From positions 1 to 64,000 of the forward strand of contig NZ_JAGEKR010000014.1 in assembly GCF_017565405.1 (NCBI RefSeq): 64,000 bases of DNA. The letters are read 5' to 3'. A model generated the notes under the pieces. The model ran no database searches. It saw nothing but the letters and a program-made list of their open reading frames with translations, and had not been told where the DNA came from. Position numbers and translations under genes: made by a program. Positions 9,035-17,068 of the stretch are shown here, piece after piece; position 1 is the first letter of the stretch; the number at the start of each line of letters is the position of its first letter. This stretch comes from Allobranchiibius sp. CTAmp26 (lineage in GTDB: Bacteria; Actinomycetota; Actinomycetes; Actinomycetales; Dermatophilaceae).

Positions 9035-9134
9035 GTTTCCCGGCCACTTCTCAACACATGTTGTGGTCCCCGCTCGCTTCCGTCGCATCGTCGGCGACGG
9101 CACTTGCGGACCCGGAATCAGGAGGTGCTCTGAG

Positions 9135-9281
9135 ATGGCGCATTCCACCCAGTCGCCGCCCGCTGGCGGCTTGTTCCCGGCACCGGTCAGGCACCGATCG
9201 ACGGTGCCCCTACACCGATCGGAACCGGGCTCCGCCGACGTGCCGACCCGGCCCAGCCACCCGCGTTCCTGTGTCGACTGA
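9135..9281 (+). CDS. Possible small ORF (48 aa) overlapping the sigma-factor start
   Basis: A 48-aa frame opens at ATG 9135, eight bases after a perfect GGAGGT (9121-9126). It uses mostly G or C in third codon positions, as real genes here do. It ends at 9279-9281, overlapping the likely GTG start of the sigma factor at 9271 in a different frame. The sequence (MAHSTQSPP..., Pro/Ser/Arg-rich) matches no family I know. It may be a leader peptide coupled to sigma translation, or the true sigma N-terminus separated by a frameshift. Confidence 0.4.
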   Translation: MAHSTQSPPAGGLFPAPVRHRSTVPLHRSEPGSADVPTRPSHPRSCVD

Positions 9282-10245
9282 CGCAATCAGCGTGGTGCGA
9301 CGGTCGCACCCACGGCCGGGTGCGGAATGCTGGGCGACAGGGAACGACACCCTGATCGGTCACGCCGACGCCGACTCGGGCCCGCAGGGCCGTGAATCCA
9401 CCACCTCCGCTCTCCTGCGGCGAGCATCTCTGGCGGTCGATCCCACTGCCGCCTCGCAGCTTCGTGATCGCGCGGTCGAGCTGAATCTGGCTCTCGCCCA
9501 CGGGATGGCTCACCGCTACACCGGTCGCGGGATCGACCTGGACGACCTGCAGCAGGTCGCAGGTCTCGCATTGGTGCTCGCCGCGAATCGGTACGACCCG
9601 CACAGAGGGCGCCCGTTCACCGCGTACGCCGTCATCACCATCAGCGGAGAGCTCAAACGGCACCTGCGTGATCACGGATGGGGGGTCCGACCGCCGCGGA
9701 CCGTGCACGACACCTACCTCCAAGTGGGTCAGGCGACCGCGGACCTCACCCAGTCCCAGCACAACAGCCCCACCGTGCACGACATCTCGCAATCGCTCGG
9801 GATCACCCCGGAGCAGGTGTGCGAAGCGCAGAAGGCGGGTTTGTCGTATGCCGCCGCCTCGCTCGACGCCCTGCTGAACGACCACGGCGACCCACCGGTC
9901 GACCGCGACCACGACGACGAATTGCCCAACCCTGCTGACAGGGTGCTCACTCGCGTCGCCCTGCAGCAGAGCTTCCGACTGCTCACACCCCGTGACCGCC
10001 TGATGCTGCATCTTCGCTTCGACGAAGACCTGTCACAGCGTCAGATCGGCGACCGTCTGGGGATCAGCCAGATGCAGGTCTCCAGAGTGTTGACGTCGAT
10101 CTTCGCCCGACTGCGGGTGTCCCTGACCGTCGATGCCCGCGATCTCGATGATGTCCCGCTCACTCGCGGAGCCGGCGCGGATCCGGCGCACAGCGGTCCA
10201 ATTCCTTTCGACCACAACCCAACAACTGCCGGAGGCACGCAGTGA
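9271..10245 (+). CDS. Sigma-70 family factor of the SigB/SigF/SigG type
   Basis: An alternative RNA polymerase sigma factor. Region 2 spans roughly residues 60-135 from the chosen start (DLDDLQQVAGLALVLAANRYD and GRPFTAYAVITISGELKR). Region 3 follows (DISQSLGITPEQVCEA). Region 4 is a C-terminal helix-turn-helix (LTPRDRLMLHLRF and SQRQIGDRLGISQMQVSR). This layout matches stress or sporulation-type SigB/F/G factors. The start is uncertain: GTG at 9271, 9292 or 9295 all fit, none with a good ribosome site, while a strong site serves the small ORF just upstream. Its stop overlaps the CBS-protein start as GTGA. No anti-sigma gene is adjacent, unlike typical sigB or sigF operons. Confidence 0.88.
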   Translation: MSTDAISVVRRSHPRPGAECWATGNDTLIGHADADSGPQGRESTTSALLRRASLAVDPTAASQLRDRAVELNLALAHGMAHRYTGRGIDLDDLQQVAGLALVLAANRYDPHRGRPFTAYAVITISGELKRHLRDHGWGVRPPRTVHDTYLQVGQATADLTQSQHNSPTVHDISQSLGITPEQVCEAQKAGLSYAAASLDALLNDHGDPPVDRDHDDELPNPADRVLTRVALQQSFRLLTPRDRLMLHLRFDEDLSQRQIGDRLGISQMQVSRVLTSIFARLRVSLTVDARDLDDVPLTRGAGADPAHSGPIPFDHNPTTAGGTQ

Positions 10246-10658
10246 CCACAGCTCGAGACGCCATGACCGTCAACGTCGAGTGGCTGCGACCGCACGACAC
10301 GGTCACCCAAGCGGCAGAGGCCATGACCCGATCGGGCGTCGGCGCGCTGCCCATCTGCGACAACCAGGGCCGGCTGCGGGGTTTCATCACCGACCGGGAC
10401 ATCGTCGTGAAGATTCTGGGTGCTGGGCGCCCCCCGGCGACCACCAGGGTGGACGCCCTCATGGACGGACCTGTGGTGGCCATTGCGGCGGACGACGACG
10501 TCAGCGACGCGATGTTCACCATGATCACCTGCCGAGTGCGACGTCTGCCGGTGGTCGAGGGGGGCATGGTCATCGGGATCGTCTCGTACGCCGATCTCGC
10601 GCGGGCACTCCCCCACCCGCAAACGGGCGACCTCGTCGAGGCGCTGTCCACCGACTGA
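10242..10658 (+). CDS. Two-CBS-domain protein
   Basis: A 138-aa protein made almost entirely of two CBS domains (about residues 8-57 and 72-130), including GALPICDNQGRLRGFITDRDIV and RRLPVVEGGMVIGIVSYADL. CBS pairs bind adenosine nucleotides and usually act as energy-state sensors for partner proteins. The GTG start overlaps the sigma-factor stop as GTGA, with GGAGGC 11 bases upstream, so the two proteins are co-translated. Similar stand-alone CBS proteins occur in actinobacterial dormancy and stress regulons. The partner is not known; coupling to the sigma factor is an inference from position. Confidence 0.9.
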   Translation: MTTARDAMTVNVEWLRPHDTVTQAAEAMTRSGVGALPICDNQGRLRGFITDRDIVVKILGAGRPPATTRVDALMDGPVVAIAADDDVSDAMFTMITCRVRRLPVVEGGMVIGIVSYADLARALPHPQTGDLVEALSTD

Positions 10659-10690
10659 CGCAACGGTCGGACGGGGCTCACAGTGCGCAC

Positions 10691-10723
10691 GGCACGCCGG
10701 GCCGCCGTACCGTCCGGCGTGCC
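10691..10723. terminator. Hairpin between convergent CBS and prepilin peptidase genes
   Basis: Perfect 10-bp arms GGCACGCCGG (10691-10700) and CCGGCGTGCC (10714-10723) lie between two convergent genes, overlapping the minus-strand stop codon. It probably ends transcription from both sides. No strong T-run is present. Confidence 0.55.
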
Positions 10724-11406
10724 TAGCTCGACAGCGCGGACCATGCAATAGCAAGAACCGCGCCCGCCAACATGCTTGGGCCGTAGGCGAATTCGGCTCG
10801 TCGATCCTTCTGTCGGGTCAACATCAACGCCGCCGCCACGAGGCCACCGATGAGGAAGGCAGCGAACGCTGCGTGGATGACTGGCGACCACCCCAACCAG
10901 CCGAGCAGCATGCCCAGCAGGCCGGCGAGTTTCACGTCGCCGAAGCCGTATCCCGAGGGCAACAGCAGCAGGACGAAGTAGAAGATGAAGAGGACCACTG
11001 CGGCGACGATCGCGCGCGTGAACGCACCCCAATTCCCGCCCGTGGTCGCGCCAACCGCGAGCAGCAGCAACAGGATGGGATAGCTGGGCAGCTGAATGGC
11101 GTCCGGCAGGCGGTGCACGTCGAGGTCGATGAAACCCAGCACGATCATGACCCAGCCGGCAATGACGAAGACAGCGCTGATCAGCACCGGCTGGTGAGGC
11201 GATACGGCTGCCCACAGCAGCGCGCCCACCGCGCCGGTCGCGGGAATGATCCACCAGGTACGGCGGGCGGGCAGGTCACGTTCGGTCGGCAAGCGGTACG
11301 CGCCGGGCCGCAACCATGCGCGCAGCACCGCACCCACCGCTACCCCCACAACGAAGACGAAGACGACAGCAGTACTTGACCACGTGACCAACGACAAACC
11401 CGACAT
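10723..11406 (-). CDS. Type IV prepilin peptidase of the Tad locus (A24 family)
   Basis: A 227-aa aspartic peptidase with about six membrane helices that should process the Flp pilin and pseudopilins. The two catalytic aspartates lie in IDLDVHRLPD (about residue 93-96) and GYGFGDVKLA (about residue 157), the GxGD signature. It is shorter than PilD because it lacks the N-terminal methylase domain, as usual for TadV/CpaA. The ATG at 11406 has AGAGAG upstream. It is the last gene of the Tad operon, ends in a bidirectional hairpin, and follows TadC by 29 bp. Confidence 0.9.
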   Translation of the reverse strand: MSGLSLVTWSSTAVVFVFVVGVAVGAVLRAWLRPGAYRLPTERDLPARRTWWIIPATGAVGALLWAAVSPHQPVLISAVFVIAGWVMIVLGFIDLDVHRLPDAIQLPSYPILLLLLAVGATTGGNWGAFTRAIVAAVVLFIFYFVLLLLPSGYGFGDVKLAGLLGMLLGWLGWSPVIHAAFAAFLIGGLVAAALMLTRQKDRRAEFAYGPSMLAGAVLAIAWSALSS

Positions 11407-11435
11407 CACTCTCTCTTCGAGCGGTTCATCCAGGA

Positions 11436-12335
11436 TCAGTGGCTGAAGGCTTTCATGATGTCCATGACCGCAGGGCCGAGCAGCACGATGAACAGCACGG
11501 GCAGGATGCACAGCATCAGCGGGAAGATCACTTTGACAGGGATCTGCATCGCCTTCTCCTCGGCGCGCTGTCGTCGTTTCATGCGCATCTCGGCGGCCTG
11601 GGTCCGCAGCACGTCGGCGATGGCGACGCCGTACTTGTCGGCCTGGATGATGGCGCGGATGAATTTGCGGAGATCCGGCACGGCGGCACGCTCGGCCAGT
11701 GCTTCGTAGGCTTCCATGCGGGACATGCCCACCTGAATGTCCTGCAGGGTGCGGACCAGCTCCTGCCCGAGCGGTCCCTTGCCATTGCCCGCCGCCCTGG
11801 CCATGGCCGAGTCGAAGCCGAGACCGGCTTCGACGGCGATGGTCATCTGGTCGAGGGTGTCGGCCAGTTCGAGGGCGATCGTCTTGGACCGCTCCTCCCC
11901 TTTGCTGTGCAGCAGGAGTTCGGGGAGGAAGTACGCCACGACCGTGCACGCTATTGCGATCATCACCGGCAGCGTGCCCGAGTTCGAACTCGTGTAGAGG
12001 ACAGCCAGGGTCGCAGTGATGGGTCCGAGGAGGAGCTTCGCGCCCAGCAGTCGCTCCATGGGCCACGCGGGCGGTCGGCCGGCCCGGGCCAGCAGCCGTT
12101 CGAGCCGACGGATCGAACCGGGGGGCGTCAAACGTCGGAGAAGGTCACTTGCCTGGAGAGGAGCCGCTGAAGTGGCGAATCCTTCAGCAACGCCGCCCTC
12201 AGCGTCAGTGAAGCCTCGCGCCAGGTTGGACACGGCGCGTTGGCGCGCGGGGTCGGGACGAGCAAGCAGAACCCAGCACAGCAACCCGAGTGACAGACTG
12301 CAGGCAGCGATGCCGACGATGACCGTGGGCGACAC
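11436..12335 (-). CDS. tadC: Tad pilus inner-membrane platform protein TadC
   Basis: A 299-aa type II secretion F-domain protein that forms part of the pilus assembly platform driven by TadA. It has an N-terminal hydrophobic segment, a pair of membrane helices near residues 95-140, the cytoplasmic T2SSF region (DTLDQMTIAVEAGLGFDSAMAR; RRQRAEEKAMQIPVKV) and a C-terminal helix. The phrase KVIFPLMLCILP is typical of TadC. It follows TadB by about 40 bp on the minus strand. Confidence 0.92.
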   Translation of the reverse strand: MSPTVIVGIAACSLSLGLLCWVLLARPDPARQRAVSNLARGFTDAEGGVAEGFATSAAPLQASDLLRRLTPPGSIRRLERLLARAGRPPAWPMERLLGAKLLLGPITATLAVLYTSSNSGTLPVMIAIACTVVAYFLPELLLHSKGEERSKTIALELADTLDQMTIAVEAGLGFDSAMARAAGNGKGPLGQELVRTLQDIQVGMSRMEAYEALAERAAVPDLRKFIRAIIQADKYGVAIADVLRTQAAEMRMKRRQRAEEKAMQIPVKVIFPLMLCILPVLFIVLLGPAVMDIMKAFSH

Positions 12336-12374
12336 GGGATATTCCTTTCGTGGAGCGGGCGGGGGTGCGTCAAC

Positions 12375-13328
12375 TCAGAACTTGAAGCTGACCACCTTGC
12401 GCAGCCACAAGGCTCCGACGATCAACAGCACTCCAGCGACGCCCATGAGGCCGTAGCCGATCGGGCTCTGGGTGAATTTGGCGATGTACGCGGGATTCGA
12501 CAAAGCGAGAAACGCCAGAATCCCGAACGGCAGAGCCATGAGCACGATCGCGGACAATTTGCCCTCGGCGCTGAGCGCCTTGACCTGCCGGCGGATCTGG
12601 TTGCGCTCACGGATGGTGTGACCGACGCCGTCGAGCACCTCGGCGAGGTTGCCGCCCACCTCCCGGTTGATCGCGATCGCCTGCGTCACCCAGAGGAAGT
12701 CCTCGCTCTGCAGACGAGCACCGGTTTCGTCCAGTGCGAGGCCCAGGTCACGGCCCATGCGTGTCTCGTTGATAATGCGGGAGAACTCCCCCGCCGTCGG
12801 CTCGTCCGCCTCGCGCGACACAGAATCCAGCGCCTGCAGCAGACTGTGCCCTGCGCGCAGGCTGCTGGCCAGCAGTTGAAGGGAGTCGTCGAGCTGGTCA
12901 GCGAACTTGCTCTGCCGGCGTCCGGCGAGGACCGCCAGCCCGACCTTCGCCATCAACGCCACCAACAAAGCCATGCCGATCCCGAGCAGCGGTCCGAGCA
13001 GCAGGAACCCGGCAGCAGCCGCGGCCAACGCCGCGGCACATACCAGCAGGATGAAGTCCTGGACGCCGACTCTCAGCCCTGCGCGTTCCAGAGCCGCCGC
13101 GACGGCATTGCCGCCGCCACGCCGACGCAGGACGTTATCGATGAGCCCCGTGGCGACCTCGGTGGCGCTGGTCAGGGCGCTGGGACCGGCATCCGCGCCG
13201 GGACGTCGGCGCTCCCGCGGCAGGCGTACGGGCCACGGCGCCAACACGAGGTACAGCCCGATCAGCAGGGCGACGGTGCACGCCGCCACACCGAAGGTGA
13301 CCGTGCCCGACGCCAGAGGTGAACTCAT
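12375..13328 (-). CDS. tadB: Tad pilus inner-membrane platform protein TadB
   Basis: A 317-aa T2SSF-domain membrane protein, partner of TadC. It has hydrophobic segments near residues 10-30, 95-130 and 260-310, and the core F-domain phrases LQLLASSLRAGHSLLQALD and ITQAIAINREVGGN-like text (seen as WVTQAIAINREVGGNLAEVLD). The start overlaps the TadA stop as ATGA, so the two are translationally coupled. Its size is normal for TadB. Confidence 0.92.
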   Translation of the reverse strand: MSSPLASGTVTFGVAACTVALLIGLYLVLAPWPVRLPRERRRPGADAGPSALTSATEVATGLIDNVLRRRGGGNAVAAALERAGLRVGVQDFILLVCAAALAAAAAGFLLLGPLLGIGMALLVALMAKVGLAVLAGRRQSKFADQLDDSLQLLASSLRAGHSLLQALDSVSREADEPTAGEFSRIINETRMGRDLGLALDETGARLQSEDFLWVTQAIAINREVGGNLAEVLDGVGHTIRERNQIRRQVKALSAEGKLSAIVLMALPFGILAFLALSNPAYIAKFTQSPIGYGLMGVAGVLLIVGALWLRKVVSFKF

Positions 13329-14851
13329 CGCGCGCGCTGCGTCGTGATTGGGACACCGAATACGCGCGGGGAGATCGTGATACCCAGCTCGGTGAAGCGG
13401 TCGGTGAAGCGCGGCCGGACCCCGGTCGGCACAGGCTTGCCGAGGAAACGACCGCTCGCGTCGACGCCTGCGGCGTAGTCGAACAGGAAGGCGTCCTGCA
13501 GGGTGACGGTCTGACCCTCCATGCCCTGCACCTCCGTGACCGCGGTGACCCGACGGGTCCCGTCCCGCAGGCGGGTCAACTGGACGATGACGTCGACGGC
13601 GGAGGCGATCTGCTCACGGATCGCCCGCAGCGGGAGGTCCATGCCGGCCATGAGCACCAGGGTCTCCAGGCGCGCGATCGCGTCGCGCGGCGAGTTGGCG
13701 TGCACGGTGGACAGCGACCCGTCGTGGCCGGTGTTCATCGCCTGCAACATGTCCAGACTCTCCCCGCCACGCACCTCGCCGACCACGATCCGGTCGGGCC
13801 TCATACGCAGGGAGTTGCGCACCAGGTCACGGATACTGATCTCGCCCTTGCCCTCGATGTTGGGCGGACGGCTCTCCAGCCGGACCACGTGCTCCTGCTG
13901 CAACTGCAGCTCGACCGCGTCCTCGATGGTGACGATTCGATCGCCCTCGGGGATGAAGGACGAGAGCACGTTCAGCAACGTGGTCTTACCGGTGCCGGTA
14001 CCGCCCGAGACGATGATGTTCAGCTTCGCCTCGACGCAGGCATGCAGCAACTCGGCCATCTCCGGCGACAGCGTCCCGAAGCCGACGAGGTCGGCGACCT
14101 TGAAAGGGTCCTTGGAGAACTTTCGGATCGTCAGCGACGAGCCGCTGAACGCCAAGGGCGGGATCACCGCATTCACCCGAGAGCCGTCGGCAAGCCGGGC
14201 GTCCACCAACGGCGACGACTCGTCGATGCGGCGCCCGACCCGGGAGACGATCCGCTCGATGATCCTGCGCAGCTGCTCCTCAGAGGCGAAGTGCGCGCTG
14301 CTGCGCGTCAGTTTCCCAGCCTGCTCGACGTACACATTGTCCGGACCGTTCACCATGATCTCGGTGATCGTCGGGTCGTCCAGTAGTCGCTGCAACGGGC
14401 CGTGTCCGGTGGCGTCGTTCTGCAGCTCGTCGACGAGTCGACGCCGCTCGTCCTTGGTGAGCGGGACCTTCTCCTCATCCACCACCCGGTTGAGTTCCGA
14501 GTGGACGAGCGCGTGGAGCTGGTCCTGGGTGAGGTTGGGGTCGTTGAGCCGCGCCCCCATCCGTTCGAACAGGGTGGTGTTCGCGCGGTCCTTCAGCTGC
14601 GCCAGCGCGTCGATCGCCGGTAGCGCACCGGCTTGCGCGGGTGCGAGTGTCGACTTCACCTTGAGGTTCGGCGTGCGCGACTGCGCCATGCTTCGCTCGA
14701 GGGGGCCCGCCCCCTCGACCTGTGTCACGGCCGCCGGGGACGCCGACGGTGCGGTGGCAGCCGGAACCTGCCGGTTGCCCTCGGGCGCCGGTCGACCACC
14801 CGGGACGGCGTTCTGCGCGCGGGCAGCGTCGAGCCGTTCGGACAGGCTCAT
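13325..14851 (-). CDS. tadA: Tad/CpaF pilus assembly ATPase TadA
   Basis: A 508-aa secretion ATPase that powers Flp pilus assembly. Walker A is GGTGTGKTT at residues 283-291; Walker B is near RPDRIVVGEVRGGE; conserved His and Arg boxes follow. The N-terminal domain has the CpaF helix pair (GHGPLQRLLDDPTITEIMVNG). The first 75 residues are Pro/Ala-rich and low complexity. ATG 14851 is preferred because it overlaps the CpaE stop as ATGA. Expected to be a cytosolic hexamer docking on TadB and TadC. Confidence 0.95.
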   Translation of the reverse strand: MSLSERLDAARAQNAVPGGRPAPEGNRQVPAATAPSASPAAVTQVEGAGPLERSMAQSRTPNLKVKSTLAPAQAGALPAIDALAQLKDRANTTLFERMGARLNDPNLTQDQLHALVHSELNRVVDEEKVPLTKDERRRLVDELQNDATGHGPLQRLLDDPTITEIMVNGPDNVYVEQAGKLTRSSAHFASEEQLRRIIERIVSRVGRRIDESSPLVDARLADGSRVNAVIPPLAFSGSSLTIRKFSKDPFKVADLVGFGTLSPEMAELLHACVEAKLNIIVSGGTGTGKTTLLNVLSSFIPEGDRIVTIEDAVELQLQQEHVVRLESRPPNIEGKGEISIRDLVRNSLRMRPDRIVVGEVRGGESLDMLQAMNTGHDGSLSTVHANSPRDAIARLETLVLMAGMDLPLRAIREQIASAVDVIVQLTRLRDGTRRVTAVTEVQGMEGQTVTLQDAFLFDYAAGVDASGRFLGKPVPTGVRPRFTDRFTELGITISPRVFGVPITTQRAR

Positions 14852-16323
14852 CGCGCCCACCGCGGCCGTGCCCTGGCCCGGTGGCGGCCGCTTTCTGACG
14901 TGATCCTCGGCGCGCGTCTCTTCGGCGTGGACAAAGCCGCCTCGGATCGAGGTGCCGCGAGAACCGGCTCGGGTCGAGGTACCGCCAGGGCTGCCTCGGG
15001 TCGAGGTGCTGCGAGAACCGGCTCGGGTCGAGGTGTCACGAGAACCGGCTCGGATCGAGGTACAGCCAGAACCGGCTCGGATCGAGGTACAGCCAGAACC
15101 GGCTCGGGTCGAGGTGCCGCCGGAGCCTTGATCGGCACCCGGCCGCGGTCCGCGGTCGGGGCAGCCGAGGCGGTGAACTGCTCGACCAGTCGCCGCAACT
15201 GCTTCGTCATCGGATCCCGTACGCCGCTCTGCAGCAACGGGATGCCCTGGTTCACAGAGGTCGGGACCGCTTTGGATCGGGGGAGGACCAGATCCACGCC
15301 GGTGCCGATCGTGGCTTCGACATCGGCGGTCGACAGGCCGCTGTGACGATCGGCGAAGTTGAGCACCACCTGATGGCGGTCAGGGATCATCCCGAGCTCC
15401 CCGAGAATGTCCAATTCCTTGCGCAGGCCTCGGACGCCGGGCACGTCCATGCCGGTCATCAGGACGAGGTCGGTGCTGCGGTCCAGTGCTGCCAGGGTGT
15501 GCTCGGACAAGCCGGGAGCAGTGTCCACCACCACCCAGGCGAACTCCGAAGCCAGCATCTCCAACAGCCGGCTCACGTCCTGACCGGTGACGTTATCGGC
15601 GGCAGCCGGCGTCGGCGGCCCGCAGATCACGTACAGGCCACTCGCATGCTGCGTCAGGAAGGTCTTCAGCACCATCGTGTCGCGGGTGGCGGGCCCATGG
15701 ACGGTCTCGATCAGGGAGTGCTCCGGGTCCAGGTTCAACGCGCTGGCCACGTCCCCGAACTGGACGTCCAGATCCACCAGGACGGTCGGCAGCGACGTCT
15801 TCTGCGCCAGCCCGATCGCGAGGTTCGTCGCGACTGTCGTCTTGCCGACACCGCCCTTCGGGGACACGACGCCGATCACCCGTCCGCCACGACGGCCCTC
15901 CTCGGCACCCGGCGCAGAGGGACCGGCGGCAGCGAACGCCTGGGTATGACGCGCCAACTGGCCGGCACGTTCGAGCACCCAGCGGATGTGCGGCTCCTCC
16001 GCGGCGGGATCGAGGACGTCGCGCACGCCGGCGCGCATGGCCGGCAGAGCGATCGCATCGCCTGCGTCGCTGACCACCACGACGGCGATGTCGGGGCACT
16101 GTCGCTGGAACAGATCCGCCAGTGCCAATGCCTGGCCGGGAGCGCCGGCCGCGTCGTCGAGCACGACGACCTCCGGTCGCGGGCCGTCGCCGAGTTGCAG
16201 GAACAGGTGGGCCGGATCGACCGGGAGCGGGCCCGGTGGCAGGCAGCGGGCCATGCCTCCAGTGGCCCGGCGCACCCGCTCTTCGAAGTCGGCTGAGGCG
16301 GTAGCCAGCACGATGTCGCTCAT
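14848..16323 (-). CDS. CpaE/TadZ-like ATPase with repetitive C-terminal tail
   Basis: A 491-aa MinD/ParA-family protein that localises Tad pilus machines. Residues 1-130 form an atypical receiver-like domain (EVVVLDDAAG; RAGVRDVLDP). The deviant Walker A motif KGGVGKT is at about 156-162, followed by the ParA core (LVDLDVQFGDVASALNLD; VVVDTAPGLSEHTLAALD). About 400-463 is a run of seven nine-residue units of the type PRPEPVLA/PRSEPVLA, then a basic end rich in Arg. That tail is absent from typical CpaE proteins. The start overlaps the CpaB stop as ATGA. Confidence 0.9.
   Translation of the reverse strand: MSDIVLATASADFEERVRRATGGMARCLPPGPLPVDPAHLFLQLGDGPRPEVVVLDDAAGAPGQALALADLFQRQCPDIAVVVVSDAGDAIALPAMRAGVRDVLDPAAEEPHIRWVLERAGQLARHTQAFAAAGPSAPGAEEGRRGGRVIGVVSPKGGVGKTTVATNLAIGLAQKTSLPTVLVDLDVQFGDVASALNLDPEHSLIETVHGPATRDTMVLKTFLTQHASGLYVICGPPTPAAADNVTGQDVSRLLEMLASEFAWVVVDTAPGLSEHTLAALDRSTDLVLMTGMDVPGVRGLRKELDILGELGMIPDRHQVVLNFADRHSGLSTADVEATIGTGVDLVLPRSKAVPTSVNQGIPLLQSGVRDPMTKQLRRLVEQFTASAAPTADRGRVPIKAPAAPRPEPVLAVPRSEPVLAVPRSEPVLVTPRPEPVLAAPRPEAALAVPRPEPVLAAPRSEAALSTPKRRAPRITSESGRHRARARPRWAR
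14932..15123 (-). repeat. 27-bp tandem repeats coding the CpaE tail
   Basis: About seven 27-bp units, each containing GAACCGGCTCGGRTCGAGGT-like sequence on the plus strand, encode nine-residue PRxEPVLAx units at the C-terminus of the CpaE-like ATPase. Units differ by a few substitutions and keep the reading frame. Such arrays change copy number by slippage or recombination. Confidence 0.85.
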
Positions 16324-17051
16324 TTGTACACATTCCCCGGGTTCACGATGCGAGTGCCGCCTTCCTTCGCGCTCGCAGGTTCGAGCGAGAGCCAGATGGT
16401 GCCGTATTCGGCTGCGAATACGACCTTTTCCGCGTCCGGGGCCGTGAGGGCGAGTGTCACCATGACGTTGCCCGTGAACACCGGTTGAGCCGGCGCCGTG
16501 GACGAACCGCCGGTCGTGGGCGTGGCGGTGGGCGCCGCGCCTTGGACAGCGGTGACGAGCACCTTCTGCAAGGTGAGGTGGGTCTGCTCCGTCGGCTGCT
16601 TCACCGAGATGAACAACCCCACCGTGCCGCCCGCGCTGAGGTGGCCACCGAGCACCCGCTGTGACTCCAGCATCACCGAGACCTGCTGCATCCCGTTGGG
16701 GACCGCGACCTGGCCGGGGGCGAGGAGCGATTTCGGATCCGTGAAGTTACCCGCGAACAGTTGCTCACCCGGTTGAATGTCGGCCGTGGTGACCTGACCG
16801 CTCACCTGGGCGAGGCTGGACAGCGTGCCGGTGGGTACCGCCGTCCGCTGAAGTGACCTCAGGGCCGTCAGGTCGCGCACCTTCGCAGCGGACGTGCCCT
16901 TGGGGATCGCCGCGGTGGCGACGAGGACCGGTGTGGTCTGCGTGCCTGCGGCGGCTCTTCGGTCGGCGCCGGAGACGTATGACAACAGCAGAACGGCCCC
17001 CACCAGGGCCAGCAGGACGGCCGCTACAGCAGCGACGACGCGACGTCTCAC
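16320..17051 (-). CDS. cpaB: Flp pilus assembly protein CpaB/RcpC
   Basis: A 243-aa protein with one N-terminal membrane anchor (about residues 5-27) and an SAF/CpaB domain (about 40-105: LVATAAIPKGTSAAKV and ADIQPGEQLFAGNF). In Gram-negatives RcpC works with the outer-membrane secretin; in monoderm actinobacteria it is kept without a secretin and probably acts in the wall-facing space. It overlaps the downstream CpaE-like gene as ATGA, the usual Tad order. Confidence 0.9.
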   Translation of the reverse strand: MRRRVVAAVAAVLLALVGAVLLLSYVSGADRRAAAGTQTTPVLVATAAIPKGTSAAKVRDLTALRSLQRTAVPTGTLSSLAQVSGQVTTADIQPGEQLFAGNFTDPKSLLAPGQVAVPNGMQQVSVMLESQRVLGGHLSAGGTVGLFISVKQPTEQTHLTLQKVLVTAVQGAAPTATPTTGGSSTAPAQPVFTGNVMVTLALTAPDAEKVVFAAEYGTIWLSLEPASAKEGGTRIVNPGNVYK

Positions 17052-17068
17052 GAGGAGGTGTCCTCTTC

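Larger units (their letters stand above)
8796..9134. other. Divergent control region between the GAF-ANTAR pair and the sigma-factor unit
   Basis: This 339-bp stretch carries no convincing gene. It contains a promoter-like pair at 8923-8949, a nested hairpin at 8987-9029 followed by a pyrimidine-rich run, and the strong GGAGGT at 9121-9126 that serves the small ORF starting at 9135. Reading left to right it has the layout of a long structured leader. Confidence 0.5.
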
